A stretch of 64,000 nt of DNA from Bacillus pumilus (GCF_009937765.1 NZ_CP047089.1:1672272-1736271); one strand, 5' to 3'. Positions 16,935 through 28,090 are shown, numbered from the stretch's first letter. Notes: a model not told the origin generated them from the sequence alone. Numbers and translations are program-made.

Positions 16935-17915
16935 TTATGATTCATCTCCAAAGAAGAAGTCGTCATCTTTTAATGGCTCAACCGTCGCCTTTTTGTAGCC
17001 GTTCCCTTTCATTGAGAAGAAGTCATGCGATTTTGTTTTTGTATTGAGTCCGTTCAATACAATTGGATTGATCTCTTCTTCTTCAAAGTAAGGGGCAAAT
17101 CCAAGGTTCATTAACGCTTTATTGGCATTGTAACGAATGAACTTTTTCACATCATGCGATAAATTGACTTGGTCATATATATCTTCCGTGTAATGAAGTT
17201 CATTTTCATAAAGCTCGTTCAAGAGGTCAATCGAGAAATCGTACAGCTCTTTTTGCACGTCAGGCGTTTGTTTGTTGTAAATTTCTTGTGCTAATAATCC
17301 AACGTATACACCATGAATCGCTTCATCACGCAAAATCAAGTTGATGATTTCACCACTTTGCATGAGCTTTCCTTGACCATAGAAATAAAGTGGGTAGTAA
17401 AAACCACTGTAAAACAGGAAGCTTTCTAAATAAACAGAAGCAACCATTGCTTTAAAGAGGGAAATCGGATCGTCCTTCTGAATCGAACGGTATAAGCTAA
17501 CAATCATATCTGCTTTCTTTTGCAAGAATTTATTCTTTTTGACCCATTCAAACACTTCACTGATCGTTTCAGTTGGTGCAAGTGTCATGAAGATATTTGA
17601 GTATGATTTCGCATGTACCGCATTTTCCATCATCGCCATAAAGTTTAATACCGCTTTACGCTGATGACCTTCTACATGTTCAGCCACAATCGGCATCCCT
17701 GTATTTCCTTGTTCTGTATCAAGTAAAGTCAGTCCAGCAAGTACCTTCATGTACGTATCTCGCTCTTTTTCACCTAAATATTTCCACGTTAAGAGATCCC
17801 CGTTTAAGGAAATCTCTTCAGGAAGCCAGAACTGCTTCACATTTTGGTTGTAAAACATTTGTGTAAAATCGTCTTCGTGTTTTGACCAGTTGGCTGCATC
17901 ATAAATTTTTGTCAC
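16935..17915 (-). CDS. nrdF: class Ib ribonucleotide reductase, small (radical) subunit
   Basis: 326 residues from GTG 17915, which has GGAGAG six bases before it; the open frame extends upstream to 17945, overlapping nrdE, but the conserved start is [14 protein letters not shown]. The diiron/dimanganese ligands are visible in [16 protein letters not shown] and [12 protein letters not shown]. It forms the tyrosyl-radical subunit that, with NrdE, reduces ribonucleotides to deoxyribonucleotides. The gene is 17 bases downstream of nrdE. Confidence 0.97.
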   Translation of the reverse strand: MTKIYDAANWSKHEDDFTQMFYNQNVKQFWLPEEISLNGDLLTWKYLGEKERDTYMKVLAGLTLLDTEQGNTGMPIVAEHVEGHQRKAVLNFMAMMENAVHAKSYSNIFMTLAPTETISEVFEWVKKNKFLQKKADMIVSLYRSIQKDDPISLFKAMVASVYLESFLFYSGFYYPLYFYGQGKLMQSGEIINLILRDEAIHGVYVGLLAQEIYNKQTPDVQKELYDFSIDLLNELYENELHYTEDIYDQVNLSHDVKKFIRYNANKALMNLGFAPYFEEEEINPIVLNGLNTKTKSHDFFSMKGNGYKKATVEPLKDDDFFFGDES

Positions 17916-17932
17916 GTTAAACTCTCCTTTAA

Positions 17933-20399
<2,467 letters not shown>

Positions 20400-20431
20400 C
20401 TAGTTTTTAGTATTGTTGATCATTTCGTTAT

Positions 20432-20480
20432 TCACTATATATAGTATACTATGTTTTTTCAAAACACAACATATAGATGT
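20432..20480 (-). promoter_or_regulatory. nrd promoter with tandem NrdR boxes
   Basis: Box 1 TCACTATATATAGTAT (20432-20447) and box 2 CACAACATATAGATGT (20465-20480) fit the NrdR consensus acaCwAtATaTwGtgt, centres 33 bases apart (three helix turns). On the minus strand TTGAAA (20457-20462), 17 bases, TATAGT (20434-20439) makes a SigA promoter whose -10 is covered by box 1, consistent with repression by NrdR-dATP. Confidence 0.88.
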
Positions 20481-20652
20481 TCGAAACGAAAAAAATCAAC
20501 CAACCCGGCCGAACATTCATAGCCGAACTCGTACGTTCAAATAAATAGAGCAGAACAGGATCTAAAAATAGACTGCTCTACTCTCTATTCAACTGAAACC
20601 GAAATCTATCATAACACGAAAAAAAATCGCTTAGTAGACTAGACTTTTTGTT

Positions 20653-20865
20653 TTATTTTTTGTAGGCATCGCACTGTAAATCTTCTGACACTTCTGTAAT
20701 TTCCACTTCAACACCTAATTCTTTTAGCACCGCTTCAAGCGCAGAGACGATTGAAGCTTCTCTGACTAATTCTTTCCCATTTACAGAAACGCTTGTTCCA
20801 TATTCGAAACAGGAGTCGTCTTCACAAGTTTGTTCCCAATGATTAATTTTAATTTTGTGTGTCAT
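20653..20865 (-). CDS. ymzA: small conserved protein YmzA
   Basis: 70 residues, acidic, with three cysteines (QTCEDDSCFEYG and DLQCDAYKK). Secondary structure looks like strand-strand-helix-strand (GTSVSVNGKELV, SALEAVLKELGVEVEITEV). Function unknown. Named by position between nrdI and ymzC as in B. subtilis. The 256 bases between it and nrdI hold the nrd promoter, an AGAGCAG/CTGCTCT inverted repeat at about 20547-20577, and no gene. Confidence 0.85.
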   Translation of the reverse strand: MTHKIKINHWEQTCEDDSCFEYGTSVSVNGKELVREASIVSALEAVLKELGVEVEITEVSEDLQCDAYKK

Positions 20866-20944
20866 GAACTCATCCTTTTCTGTCTAGATGTCTGATGCAT
20901 GATTATAGTGTAGCGACTTCACATTCATTTGTAAATTTACGTGC

Positions 20945-21274
20945 TTACTCTTCCACAGAATCGTCATCATCATAATCTTCGTCCCACTCATCTATGTATT
21001 TTGTTTTAATCAGGGTCAGTTCTCCCTCTTTTTCATCAAACCGGTACACCTGTACTTCATCATCTTTCACAACAGCGAAGTGATTATTTTTTAGTGCAAC
21101 AGCTGATTGTAACAGACCTTCTATATCTCCATGATCATCTTGATTAGAATAGTTATGCCAGCTTTCCTGCCTGGATTCAATGTTTGAAATGGCGCACGAT
21201 CCAAATAAGACAACAATCCCAATTAGTAGAAGGATCACTCTAATTCTTCTTAATTCAAGCTCTGCGTTTTCCAT
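20945..21274 (-). CDS. ymzC: small membrane-anchored protein YmzC
   Basis: 109 residues. One hydrophobic helix near the N-terminus (IRVILLLIGIVVLFGSCAIS, about 11-30) suggests an anchor; the cysteine within it lacks a standard lipobox. The outer part is acidic and ends in DEDYDDDDSVEE. Function unknown; name by synteny (hfq-ymzC-ymzA). SD AAGGAAGG precedes ATG 21274. Confidence 0.82.
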   Translation of the reverse strand: MENAELELRRIRVILLLIGIVVLFGSCAISNIESRQESWHNYSNQDDHGDIEGLLQSAVALKNNHFAVVKDDEVQVYRFDEKEGELTLIKTKYIDEWDEDYDDDDSVEE

Positions 21275-21346
21275 ATCGTTTCACCTTCCTTCATATCCAA
21301 TAAGGGATTATACGCAGAATAGGCAGAAAAGTTTCATGGCATGCAA

Positions 21347-21417
21347 AATAGCCCCTCTGCACTGACAAAAAACGTAGCGGGTTCCGGCCGGTTTAATCGC
21401 AGATGCATGGGGCTATT
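21347..21417 (-). terminator. long structured 3' region of hfq (terminator-like)
   Basis: Beginning 14 bases after the hfq stop, AATAGCCCC (complement of 21409-21417) pairs with GGGGCTATT (21347-21355), then after a 5-base bulge TCTGC pairs with GCAGA. The enclosed loop contains CCGGCCGG and a T6 run. A short T tract follows the closing arm. It is more elaborate than a simple terminator and may give a stable 3' end RNA. Confidence 0.6.
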
Positions 21418-21431
21418 AGGTCGAACATATC

Positions 21432-21653
21432 CTATTCTAATTCTAGATTTACATTCTTTTGAGGAGCAAATGTAGAAATGGCGTGTTTATAAATAAGCTG
21501 CTGCTTCCCTTCTGTTTCAAGCAGCACCGTGAAATTGTCAAATCCTTTCACTTGACCGCGAAGCTGAAAGCCATTCAGTAAGAATACTGTGACAAATGTA
21601 TTGTCTTTGCGGATTTGATTCAAAAATTGGTCCTGAATATTAATCGGTTTCAT
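21432..21653 (-). CDS. hfq: RNA chaperone Hfq
   Basis: 73 residues from ATG 21653, preceded by AAGGAGG; the open frame to 21701 overlaps miaA and is not used. Sm1 ([32 protein letters not shown]) and Sm2 ([12 protein letters not shown]) motifs are complete. It forms hexameric rings that bind small RNAs and mRNAs. The very short C-tail is typical of Firmicutes. It lies 25 bases after miaA, the conserved miaA-hfq order. Confidence 0.97.
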   Translation of the reverse strand: MKPINIQDQFLNQIRKDNTFVTVFLLNGFQLRGQVKGFDNFTVLLETEGKQQLIYKHAISTFAPQKNVNLELE

Positions 21654-21678
21654 GTTTCGTCCTCCTTGATTCTGATAC

Positions 21679-22635
21679 CTACAGTTTCGCTTTAAGTCCA
21701 AGCTTTCCTGCTATATATGCGAAAATTTCCTCTTTTTTGTCTGAAAAGTGGCAAGGCGGTGTCATGTCGAACCAAGTGACATCCATTTTATTACGGAACC
21801 ACGTGAACTGACGCTTCGCATATCTACGGGAATTTTGCTTTAATTGCTGAATGGCTTCATCCAGTGAGCAGTCACCTTGGAAATACGTATACAACTCTTT
21901 ATAACCAATCGCTTGAACCGATTGACAATCCTTCAAGCCAGATTGATAAAGTGCGCTCACTTCCTCAATTAAGCCTTCATCTATCATCATATCAATTCTT
22001 TGGTGAATGCGCTCGTACAAAAGCTCTCGGTCCATTTTCAGCCCAATGAAGGCTGTATCATAAAGAGGAACTTCTTGATGACCATTTTGCATTTCAGACA
22101 TTTTCTGACCTGTTGTATGGATCACTTCCAGCGCCCGGATCACGCGGCGGACATTATTCGGATGAATGGCTTTTGCAGCATCAGGGTCTACCGCCTTTAG
22201 CTTTTCGTGTAGCTGAAGGGGGCCATGCTGCTGTTCAAAAAGCGCCATTTCTTCTCTAAAAGCAGGGTCACTTTTTTCATCGGTAAATGTGTAATCATAT
22301 AAAACAGATTGAATATACAAACCTGTTCCGCCGACAATCATGGGTGTTTTCCCTCTAGCGGCAATCTCTTTAATTTTCATACGGACTAGCTGCTGAAATT
22401 CAGCTGTAGAAAAAGATTCGTCCGGCTCTTTAATATCAATTAAGTGGTGCGGGACACCATCCATTTCTTCAGAGGTGATTTTAGCTGTTCCAATGTCCAT
22501 TCCTTTGTAAATCTGCATAGAATCACCGCTGATAATTTCTCCATTAAATGCTTTTGCTATATGAATGCTCAGTTTTGTTTTGCCGACAGCGGTCGGTCCT
22601 ACTAATACAATCACTGGTTGTTTCGTTTTTTTCAT
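21679..22635 (-). CDS. miaA: tRNA dimethylallyltransferase MiaA
   Basis: 318 residues from ATG 22635 (MKKTKQPV); the frame extends upstream without a better ribosome site. P-loop [28 protein letters not shown], and [14 protein letters not shown] are diagnostic. It transfers a dimethylallyl group from DMAPP to N6 of A37 in tRNAs reading UNN codons; MiaB, also encoded in this window, adds the 2-methylthio group. First gene of miaA-hfq. Confidence 0.97.
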   Translation of the reverse strand: MKKTKQPVIVLVGPTAVGKTKLSIHIAKAFNGEIISGDSMQIYKGMDIGTAKITSEEMDGVPHHLIDIKEPDESFSTAEFQQLVRMKIKEIAARGKTPMIVGGTGLYIQSVLYDYTFTDEKSDPAFREEMALFEQQHGPLQLHEKLKAVDPDAAKAIHPNNVRRVIRALEVIHTTGQKMSEMQNGHQEVPLYDTAFIGLKMDRELLYERIHQRIDMMIDEGLIEEVSALYQSGLKDCQSVQAIGYKELYTYFQGDCSLDEAIQQLKQNSRRYAKRQFTWFRNKMDVTWFDMTPPCHFSDKKEEIFAYIAGKLGLKAKL

Positions 22636-22704
22636 AACATCACTCTCTTTTACAAACTGCCTACAGTATAGCATAACTTCTCGTTCTCTCCTATAGAACG
22701 ACTA

Positions 22705-23106
22705 TCACCAGCCGAGTGGTTCATTTCCGACCACTTCATATGTTTTTCCTTTCAAACGGTGCGTATGCGTCGGCCGCTCCTCGTCGGGGCTAAAGACGAC
22801 TCCTCCATATGGAATAGGGACAGAATCGTTATAGGCAGAATACGTGACTTCCTCAATCTCGTGATAATGCGTACCGTCCACTCTCGGTATCGCAGGCCCT
22901 GTGATACCATAATATCTGTGGAAATGCCCCCTCTCAAAAGAAGTGATTCCGCCATAGTAATGAGTATGCTGATCGGTACTGCTTCCATTGACAGGTTGGG
23001 AAATACCTTCTATTAAATGATAATGCTCTTCTGTTACATCCGTTCTTGCTTTATAAGCATGAGCATGAGGCGGACATTTTGCCCAATCAGATGGATACAG
23101 GCCCAT
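22705..23106 (-). CDS. ymaF: YmaF family protein, His-rich
   Basis: 133 residues from the second ATG (MGLYPSDW): AAGGAGG is about ten bases from this ATG but only one or two from the ATG at 23115. It carries repeated His-x-His motifs (PPHAHAY, DQHTHYYGG, GHFHRYYG, THYHEIEE, PTHTHRLKG), suggesting metal binding or a coat-surface repeat fold. No known activity. Synteny with B. subtilis (miaA-ymaF-ymaG) supports the name; a spore-related role is possible since the neighbour ymaG is a coat gene. Confidence 0.85.
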   Translation of the reverse strand: MGLYPSDWAKCPPHAHAYKARTDVTEEHYHLIEGISQPVNGSSTDQHTHYYGGITSFERGHFHRYYGITGPAIPRVDGTHYHEIEEVTYSAYNDSVPIPYGGVVFSPDEERPTHTHRLKGKTYEVVGNEPLGW

Positions 23107-23210
23107 TTTTAACATTCCTCCTTATTATAGGCGTTCACCCAAACACATATAGGCCAATCGAATACACTGTTGTCAGTTACAGTGATTTTATGTGAGAGGA
23201 GCCTTTTTTT

Positions 23211-23462
23211 ATGAATTATTTTGATGCACCGCCATTTATGCAAGAAGACATGCGAAGACCTTTTGGTTTTGGCTTTGGACGCCCGGGTTTTGGGTTTGGG
23301 AGACCTGGATTTGGTTATGGCAGACCTGGATTCTTTGGACCTCCATTTTTAGGTGGTTTTGCTGGAGGGCTGCTTGCAGGATCTTTACTCGCGCCAGGAT
23401 ATGGCTATGGGTACCCTTATCCGCCGCCATACCCGCCATACGGACCATACCCTTATTATTAA
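23211..23462 (+). CDS. ymaG: Gly/Phe/Pro/Tyr-rich probable inner spore coat protein YmaG
   Basis: 83 residues of low complexity: an N-terminal FDAPPFMQEDMRRP, then three near-identical FGFGRPG-type repeats (residues 18-42), a hydrophobic GGFAGGLLAGSLLAP, and a Tyr/Pro-rich tail ending YPYY. Such Tyr-rich repeats suit cross-linked coat layers. B. subtilis has ymaG, reported as an inner spore coat protein, in this position. SD GAGAGGAG precedes ATG 23211. Identity is from synteny and composition. Confidence 0.75.
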   Translation: MNYFDAPPFMQEDMRRPFGFGFGRPGFGFGRPGFGYGRPGFFGPPFLGGFAGGLLAGSLLAPGYGYGYPYPPPYPPYGPYPYY

Positions 23463-23505
23463 ATATGACGTTTTAGTGAAAACATCCGCTCATAAAATGA
23501 ATCGA

Positions 23506-23562
23506 TTGACACACTAGTTTTTCATAGGTTAACATTTACTTTACCGACCGTTCAGTAAAGTA
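23506..23562 (+). promoter_or_regulatory. promoter and TetR-type operator of the ebr operon
   Basis: TTGACA (23506-23511) is followed after 17-18 bases by a weak TTAACAT. Directly downstream lies the dyad TACTTTAC (23537-23544) / GTAAAGTA (23555-23562), with CCGACCGTTCA between, ending 12 bases before the regulator start. The position suits autorepression by the TetR protein. Confidence 0.8.
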
Positions 23563-23574
23563 GGTGTTTTTTTT

Positions 23575-24120
23575 ATGTCTAAAACCAAAAAAGAGCAAAT
23601 CTTTGATGCAGCTGCCCGCACGATTTTAGAAGAAGGATTAAGTCAGCTTACCCTTCAGCAAGTGGCAGAGCATGCACATATGACCAAAGCCGGACTACTT
23701 TATCATTTTGCAAGCAAGGAAGAGCTCATCCAAAAAATGAATGAGCACGCGATTCTTTGCTTTCGTCAGCAGCTCAAAACGTATCAAGAAACTTACAAAT
23801 ATGAAAAAACGCCTTACGTCCATGCATATATATCGGCCACATTACATGACCTTGATCATCAAAACACGACTCAGCTATGTACAAGTATGCTTGCTACTAT
23901 GTCATTTGATGAAACGTTATTGAACCCTTGGCGTGATTTTTATGCAGAGTTCAAAGCGAAAGCAGCTGAGGAAATTAATGACCCTGCATTGAGCCACCTA
24001 ATCCGTCTTGCATGTGATGGAATATGGTTTTCAGAAATGTTTCAGCTTGAACCGCTGAACCGAGAGGAAAAAACCCTTTTACTTCATCGGATTTTACACC
24101 TATTAGAGGAGGAGGCATAA
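23575..24120 (+). CDS. TetR-family transcriptional regulator of ebrAB
   Basis: 181 residues. The TetR helix-turn-helix spans about 5-50 (QIFDAAARTILEEGLSQLTL, VAEHAHMTKAGLLYHFASKE). The remaining helical domain (about 60-181) would bind a cationic drug or other inducer. Its stop overlaps the ebrA start (TAATG), so it is translationally coupled to the pump it presumably represses, and a perfect 8+8 dyad lies just upstream. I do not recall a TetR gene at ebrAB in B. subtilis 168. Confidence 0.9.
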   Translation: MSKTKKEQIFDAAARTILEEGLSQLTLQQVAEHAHMTKAGLLYHFASKEELIQKMNEHAILCFRQQLKTYQETYKYEKTPYVHAYISATLHDLDHQNTTQLCTSMLATMSFDETLLNPWRDFYAEFKAKAAEEINDPALSHLIRLACDGIWFSEMFQLEPLNREEKTLLLHRILHLLEEEA

Positions 24121-24437
24121 TGATCCTTGGATATCTTTTTCTAGCTGTGGCCATTTTTTCAGAAGCCATTGGCGCCGTGATGTTAAAATTCTCGAATGGC
24201 TTTACTCGCTTTAAGCCGAGCGCTGTCGTTGTGGCTGGCTATACACTTGCCTTTTATATGTTGTCATTGACACTGAATATCATTCCGCTTAGCATGTCTT
24301 ATGCAACATGGTCTGGCGTTGGTACAGTCCTCACGGCTATTTTTGGCGTGCTTTTTTTCAAAGAAACCTTGAACCAAAAAGCAGTCATTGGGATGGCGAT
24401 GCTTGTCTCAGGGGTCGTACTTTTAAATATGTCATAA
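24120..24437 (+). CDS. ebrA: small multidrug resistance (SMR) transporter subunit EbrA
   Basis: 105 residues, four membrane helices. The essential membrane Glu is in AIFSEAIGAVMLKFS, and the SMR signature SYATWSGVGTVLTAIFGV lies in helix 3. It works as a heterodimer with EbrB to export cationic dyes and disinfectants by proton antiport. The GAGGAGGAG ribosome site lies within the end of the regulator gene. Confidence 0.93.
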   Translation: MILGYLFLAVAIFSEAIGAVMLKFSNGFTRFKPSAVVVAGYTLAFYMLSLTLNIIPLSMSYATWSGVGTVLTAIFGVLFFKETLNQKAVIGMAMLVSGVVLLNMS

Positions 24438-24450
24438 AGGATGTGAGATC

Positions 24451-24819
24451 ATGAAAGGAATGCTCTATTTAACAGGGGCTATTTTGACAGAGGTTTTTGG
24501 CAGTACGATGCTAAAGCTTTCACAAGGTTTTTCGCAAATGCTGCCAAGTATTGGGGTCCTGATCGGATTTGGGTTGGCCTTTACATTCCTCAGTCTGGCA
24601 CTTAAAACAATTGACCTTTCGTCTGCTTATGCGACATGGTCTGGCGTTGGAACAGCACTCACTGCTCTTATCGGACTTGTGATATTTGACGAAACCATTC
24701 ACATAAAAGGCTTCATTGGTCTTGCATTAGTGATATGCGGCGTGATTGTCTTGAATTTGTCAAAAAAACAAAAAGAAGAAACGAAAGAACAAATCGATCA
24801 AACCGAATGGACGTTATAA
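24451..24819 (+). CDS. ebrB: small multidrug resistance (SMR) transporter subunit EbrB
   Basis: 122 residues, four helices with Glu in AILTEVFGSTMLKLS and signature SAYATWSGVGTALTALIG. The longer charged C-terminus (KKQKEETKEQIDQ) distinguishes it from EbrA, as in B. subtilis, where both subunits are needed. It begins 13 bases after ebrA and ends at a strong terminator. Confidence 0.93.
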   Translation: MKGMLYLTGAILTEVFGSTMLKLSQGFSQMLPSIGVLIGFGLAFTFLSLALKTIDLSSAYATWSGVGTALTALIGLVIFDETIHIKGFIGLALVICGVIVLNLSKKQKEETKEQIDQTEWTL

Positions 24820-24861
24820 AAAAAGTCATTTTCTCCATTTATTAAGAGAAAATGACTTTTT
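24818..24861. terminator. bidirectional terminator between ebrB and ymaD
   Basis: AAAAAGTCATTTTCTC and GAGAAAATGACTTTTT form a perfect 16-bp stem between convergent genes, with T runs on both strands. Confidence 0.92.
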
Positions 24862-24865
24862 GTTT

Positions 24866-25315
24866 TTATCCGCCTAGTTGAATGGTTTCTTCTAAGGAAA
24901 TGTCCACATTACCTTGAACAGCTCTTGAGATCATACATGAGCTTTCGGCTTTGTGCGCGAGCTTGCGTGCAAGTTCAATATCTTGCGGAGAAGCAGATGC
25001 TTTGAGGATGATGACAGGCCGGTGAATGATTTTTTCATATGTAAACACACCATTCGTTACATCGACGACCGCCTCAGAACTCATCGTGAGATCCTCTTTT
25101 TCTAATTGACTCCGCTCCATCATAGCGGCAAGTGTAATAATATAACACGTAGCCGCGGCACCTAAGAGCATCTCATCTGGATTTGTTCCAATGCCAGGAC
25201 CGTCCATTTCTTTTGGAATTGAAATCTTTGTTTTTAACTGTTCACATGAGATTGTACCCACATCGTTACGCAGGCCAGGCCAACTCGCCTGAAGATGAAA
25301 ATGATGTTGCGCCAT
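24866..25315 (-). CDS. ymaD: OsmC/Ohr-family peroxide-related protein YmaD
   Basis: 149 residues from ATG 25315 (AAGGAGAG seven bases upstream; the frame is open to 25339). OsmC fold features include GTNPDEMLLGAAATCYIITLAA, with the first conserved Cys, and AESSCMISRAVQGN, with the second. OsmC-family proteins reduce organic hydroperoxides with this Cys pair. Name by synteny with B. subtilis ymaD. Convergent with ebrB. Confidence 0.9.
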   Translation of the reverse strand: MAQHHFHLQASWPGLRNDVGTISCEQLKTKISIPKEMDGPGIGTNPDEMLLGAAATCYIITLAAMMERSQLEKEDLTMSSEAVVDVTNGVFTYEKIIHRPVIILKASASPQDIELARKLAHKAESSCMISRAVQGNVDISLEETIQLGG

Positions 25316-25392
25316 ATTCGTCTCTCCTTTTGTTATCACTTTTTATAGTGTAACAAGAATTCACACTGCTTGTCTTAACATGTGCACCATCT

Positions 25393-26127
25393 TTATGTAT
25401 ATTCCTCATCCAGCACTGTCCGAATCGCTCTGACATACCGGTAGAACGTCTCGTTTTTTGTACTCGACCGCCGACGAAAGTCAAAACTGTCAAATAAAGC
25501 TTCACGCTGACTTCTACTAATCTCTAACTGTACACTTTGCCCTGTTTTTGTAAGATTATTAATATTATGATTGCTTGTTCCGCTCAGGGTTGCGTGTGCG
25601 ACAGCAAGTTCAGCTGAAAATCCGTTCCGCTCTAATGAGTTCACTATTTTTTCTGCGCGGTCGTAATCTGTTCCACCAACGAGCGTATGGTCAATGCCTT
25701 CCTCACCTTTGTACCCATGCACTGCTAATATATAGTCGTGTGCTTTTGCCTGTGCGACACCGACTGGCTCATCAAAGTTTGTACTTGTCACATGAAGTTC
25801 TGATGCATTCTCTCTTAAACCTTCAAATAAATACGTAGAGAAATCATTATCAAAAAAATGAACGATCTCGCTCACGCCGCCTTCAATTCTCCCGCCATGG
25901 GGTGACATCACAAGAAGGCGGCTTCCAGGCACTGGGTTGGCTGTAATTTGATAGCTGCTTGTTGATTCGTTTTCTTCCAGTTCTTTAAAATTGCGATAAA
26001 TATCAGTTGAACCGCTTTCGTCTTCCCCACCTGATGACACTGGCTCATCATGTTCCTGTGCTTGCATTGTATAATAAACGCCCCATCCGATCGCAAGCAG
26101 GAGAAGCAAAGCAAAAAACTTCTTCAT
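25393..26127 (-). CDS. ymaC: poly-gamma-glutamate hydrolase family protein YmaC
   Basis: 244 residues with an N-terminal membrane helix (FALLLLLAIGWGVYYTM) and an acidic linker to about 60. The C-terminal domain has the zinc-peptidase-like motifs of the phage/Bacillus gamma-PGA hydrolases: SPHGGRIEGGVSEI, LAVHGYKGEEG, LVGGTDYDRA and SVQLEISRSQRE. It probably acts outside the membrane on poly-gamma-glutamate. A paralogue lies at 29445-30194. B. subtilis ymaC occupies this position. Confidence 0.88.
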   Translation of the reverse strand: MKKFFALLLLLAIGWGVYYTMQAQEHDEPVSSGGEDESGSTDIYRNFKELEENESTSSYQITANPVPGSRLLVMSPHGGRIEGGVSEIVHFFDNDFSTYLFEGLRENASELHVTSTNFDEPVGVAQAKAHDYILAVHGYKGEEGIDHTLVGGTDYDRAEKIVNSLERNGFSAELAVAHATLSGTSNHNINNLTKTGQSVQLEISRSQREALFDSFDFRRRSSTKNETFYRYVRAIRTVLDEEYT

Positions 26128-26712
26128 TCCCGTTCTCCTTTAACAGATTTCTAAGCCGTTTCTATGATTTATATTGAATCATCATTTCTTTTCATTTTTT
26201 CCACTTTTTCTCTCCAAATTTGATCATAACACTCTAGATCATGAGATTCCTCAAAAATAAGATAATTGCATTTATATACACAGAAACGCCTCTCGTCTTT
26301 GAAAACAGAGTTAGAATAGTATGACAGACAAATGAAGTTATGTTTAAAATGACCTAGTTCTATCCAGTCTGTTTTCTTTAATTCGGCTACTTTTTATATG
26401 GATTTGATTTTTCCCCTCTGTGACAAGTCACATTTGTATGAGCATTGGCCCTGTCTAACCCCTCCTTTTTTTCTGCAAAATTGTTTGTTTCACCGGTTCT
26501 CTAAGGAGAACTCTCCCACCTATCATCGGCTGATTCTACATGTTTTCCACCTTTTTCTATTATTTTACAAAATGTAAGCGCTTTTCTTTTTCATTAGAAG
26601 TGAGCAAGCCGCCAATATGAAGAAAAGAAGGGACAAGAATCCGAACCAAGCAGCTCTCATTCTCATAACGTAAGAGTGTACAAGAATGGATTGCTAGAAT
26701 GGAGGGCATCAC
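26128..26712. other. long intergenic region between ymaC and aprX
   Basis: 585 bases with no credible gene. It contains a dyad GTTCTC-TAAG-GAGAAC (26496-26511), a cre-like TGTAAGCGCTTTTC (26573-26586) and several AT tracts. These could control the divergent ymaC and aprX, but no clear SigA promoter was found by eye. Confidence 0.45.
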
Positions 26713-28038
26713 ATGTTTGGATTTTCTATGGTGCAAATGGTCAGAACACATGCTAGTAAACTGGATCAACCTTTAAGAGAGACCGTCCTTCACCTTTATA
26801 AGCCTTTTAAATGGACACCATGCTTTCTTCATCGTTTCTTTGAAGGAAGATTAAAGAAGAGGAAGAAGCTTCGTGTGATTATTGAATTTAAGGAAGACGC
26901 GGTCGAAGCAGGAATTCAAAGCACAAAACAGCTCATGAAAAAAAGCAGAAAAACAAATATCAAAAAACACTTTTCACATATCGACTGCTGTGCTGCAGAC
27001 CTAACACCAGCCGCTTTAGAGGAGCTGTTGGCAAATGGTGAGCATATTCGTAAAATTTATTTAGACCGGAAAGTTCATGCGCTTCTGGATGTAGCCACAC
27101 AAGCAAGTCACGCGGATGAAGTCATCCGAAACGGCACAGCCTTAACAGGGGAAGGTATTACGGTCGCTGTCATTGATACAGGAATTTATCCGCATGAAGA
27201 TGTAGATGGACGAATTCGCGATTTTGTGGACTTAGTCAAGCAGAAAAAAAAGCCATATGATGATAACGGACATGGCACTCACTGCGCTGGAGATGTAGCT
27301 GGAGACGGAGCGGCCTCAGATGGCTTGTACAAAGGACCTGCTCCAAAAGCTCATTTAATTGGCGTGAAAGTGTTAAATAAACAAGGAGCTGGATCACTTT
27401 CTACTATTATAGAAGGGGTTGAATGGTGCATTCAGTTCAATGAAGATCACCCTGATGATCCGATTCATATTATGAGTATGTCACTAGGTGGAGATGCTCA
27501 GCGTTATGATGACGAACAAGACGATCCGATGGTGCGTGCTGTCAATGCTGCTTGGGATCAAGGCATTGTCGTATGCGTCGCTGCCGGAAACTCAGGTCCT
27601 AACAGCCAAACGATTGCGAGCCCTGCCGTCAGTCAAAAAGTGATTACGGTTGGCGCTTTTGATGACCGGAATACACCAGAATCAAACGATGATATTGTGG
27701 CACCATTTTCAAGCAGAGGTCCTACTGTTTATGGTGAGACAAAACCTGATATCCTTGCACCAGGAGTAAACATCGTCTCTCTGCGATCACCAAGATCCTT
27801 TCTAGATAAACTCGACAAATCAAGCAGAGTCGATGATGATTACACGACATTATCTGGTACATCTATGGCAACACCAATTTGCGCAGGTATTTGTGCTCTA
27901 ATATTAGAGCATTCACCTGATTTAACGCCTGATGAGGTCAAAACCATGTTAAAAGAAAATACGAGCAAGTGGTCTGGGGATGATCCGACGATATACGGAG
28001 CAGGTGCCATTGACGCAGAAAAAGCCATCAAAGAATAA
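26713..28038 (+). CDS. aprX: subtilisin-type intracellular alkaline serine protease AprX
   Basis: 441 residues, ATG 26713 behind GGAGGG. The catalytic triad is clear: Asp in VIDTGIYPHED (about 156), His in GHGTHCAGD (about 190) and Ser in LSGTSMATP (about 385). There is no signal peptide, agreeing with a cytoplasmic protease. An N-terminal region of about 140 residues resembles an inhibitory propeptide. In B. subtilis AprX is made in stationary phase and is dispensable. Same length class as the 442-residue B. subtilis enzyme. Confidence 0.95.
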   Translation: MFGFSMVQMVRTHASKLDQPLRETVLHLYKPFKWTPCFLHRFFEGRLKKRKKLRVIIEFKEDAVEAGIQSTKQLMKKSRKTNIKKHFSHIDCCAADLTPAALEELLANGEHIRKIYLDRKVHALLDVATQASHADEVIRNGTALTGEGITVAVIDTGIYPHEDVDGRIRDFVDLVKQKKKPYDDNGHGTHCAGDVAGDGAASDGLYKGPAPKAHLIGVKVLNKQGAGSLSTIIEGVEWCIQFNEDHPDDPIHIMSMSLGGDAQRYDDEQDDPMVRAVNAAWDQGIVVCVAAGNSGPNSQTIASPAVSQKVITVGAFDDRNTPESNDDIVAPFSSRGPTVYGETKPDILAPGVNIVSLRSPRSFLDKLDKSSRVDDDYTTLSGTSMATPICAGICALILEHSPDLTPDEVKTMLKENTSKWSGDDPTIYGAGAIDAEKAIKE

Positions 28039-28040
28039 AT

Positions 28041-28083
28041 AAAAAAAGCCCTTTACGGCGATTCGTAAAGGGTGTTGTTTTTG
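28041..28083. terminator. bidirectional terminator between aprX and rap
   Basis: CCCTTTACG and CGTAAAGGG form a 9-bp stem with a 6-base loop, flanked by A7 on the left and a T-rich run on the right, serving both converging genes. Confidence 0.85.
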
Positions 28084-28090
28084 TCTGTTA

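Noticed and set aside
20505..20540. CCGAACATT and CCGAACTCG, resembling PurR half-boxes, upstream of ymzA and nrdI
   Set aside because: The two copies are direct rather than inverted and lie upstream of genes not known to be PurR targets; left out as a feature.
23236..23448. Minus-strand ORF opposite ymaG
   Set aside because: It is the antisense reading of the Gly-rich repeats; the plus strand has the ribosome site and synteny support.
26560..26769. Minus-strand ORF overlapping the aprX start
   Set aside because: No ribosome site and it overlaps the aprX N-terminus; judged a chance frame.
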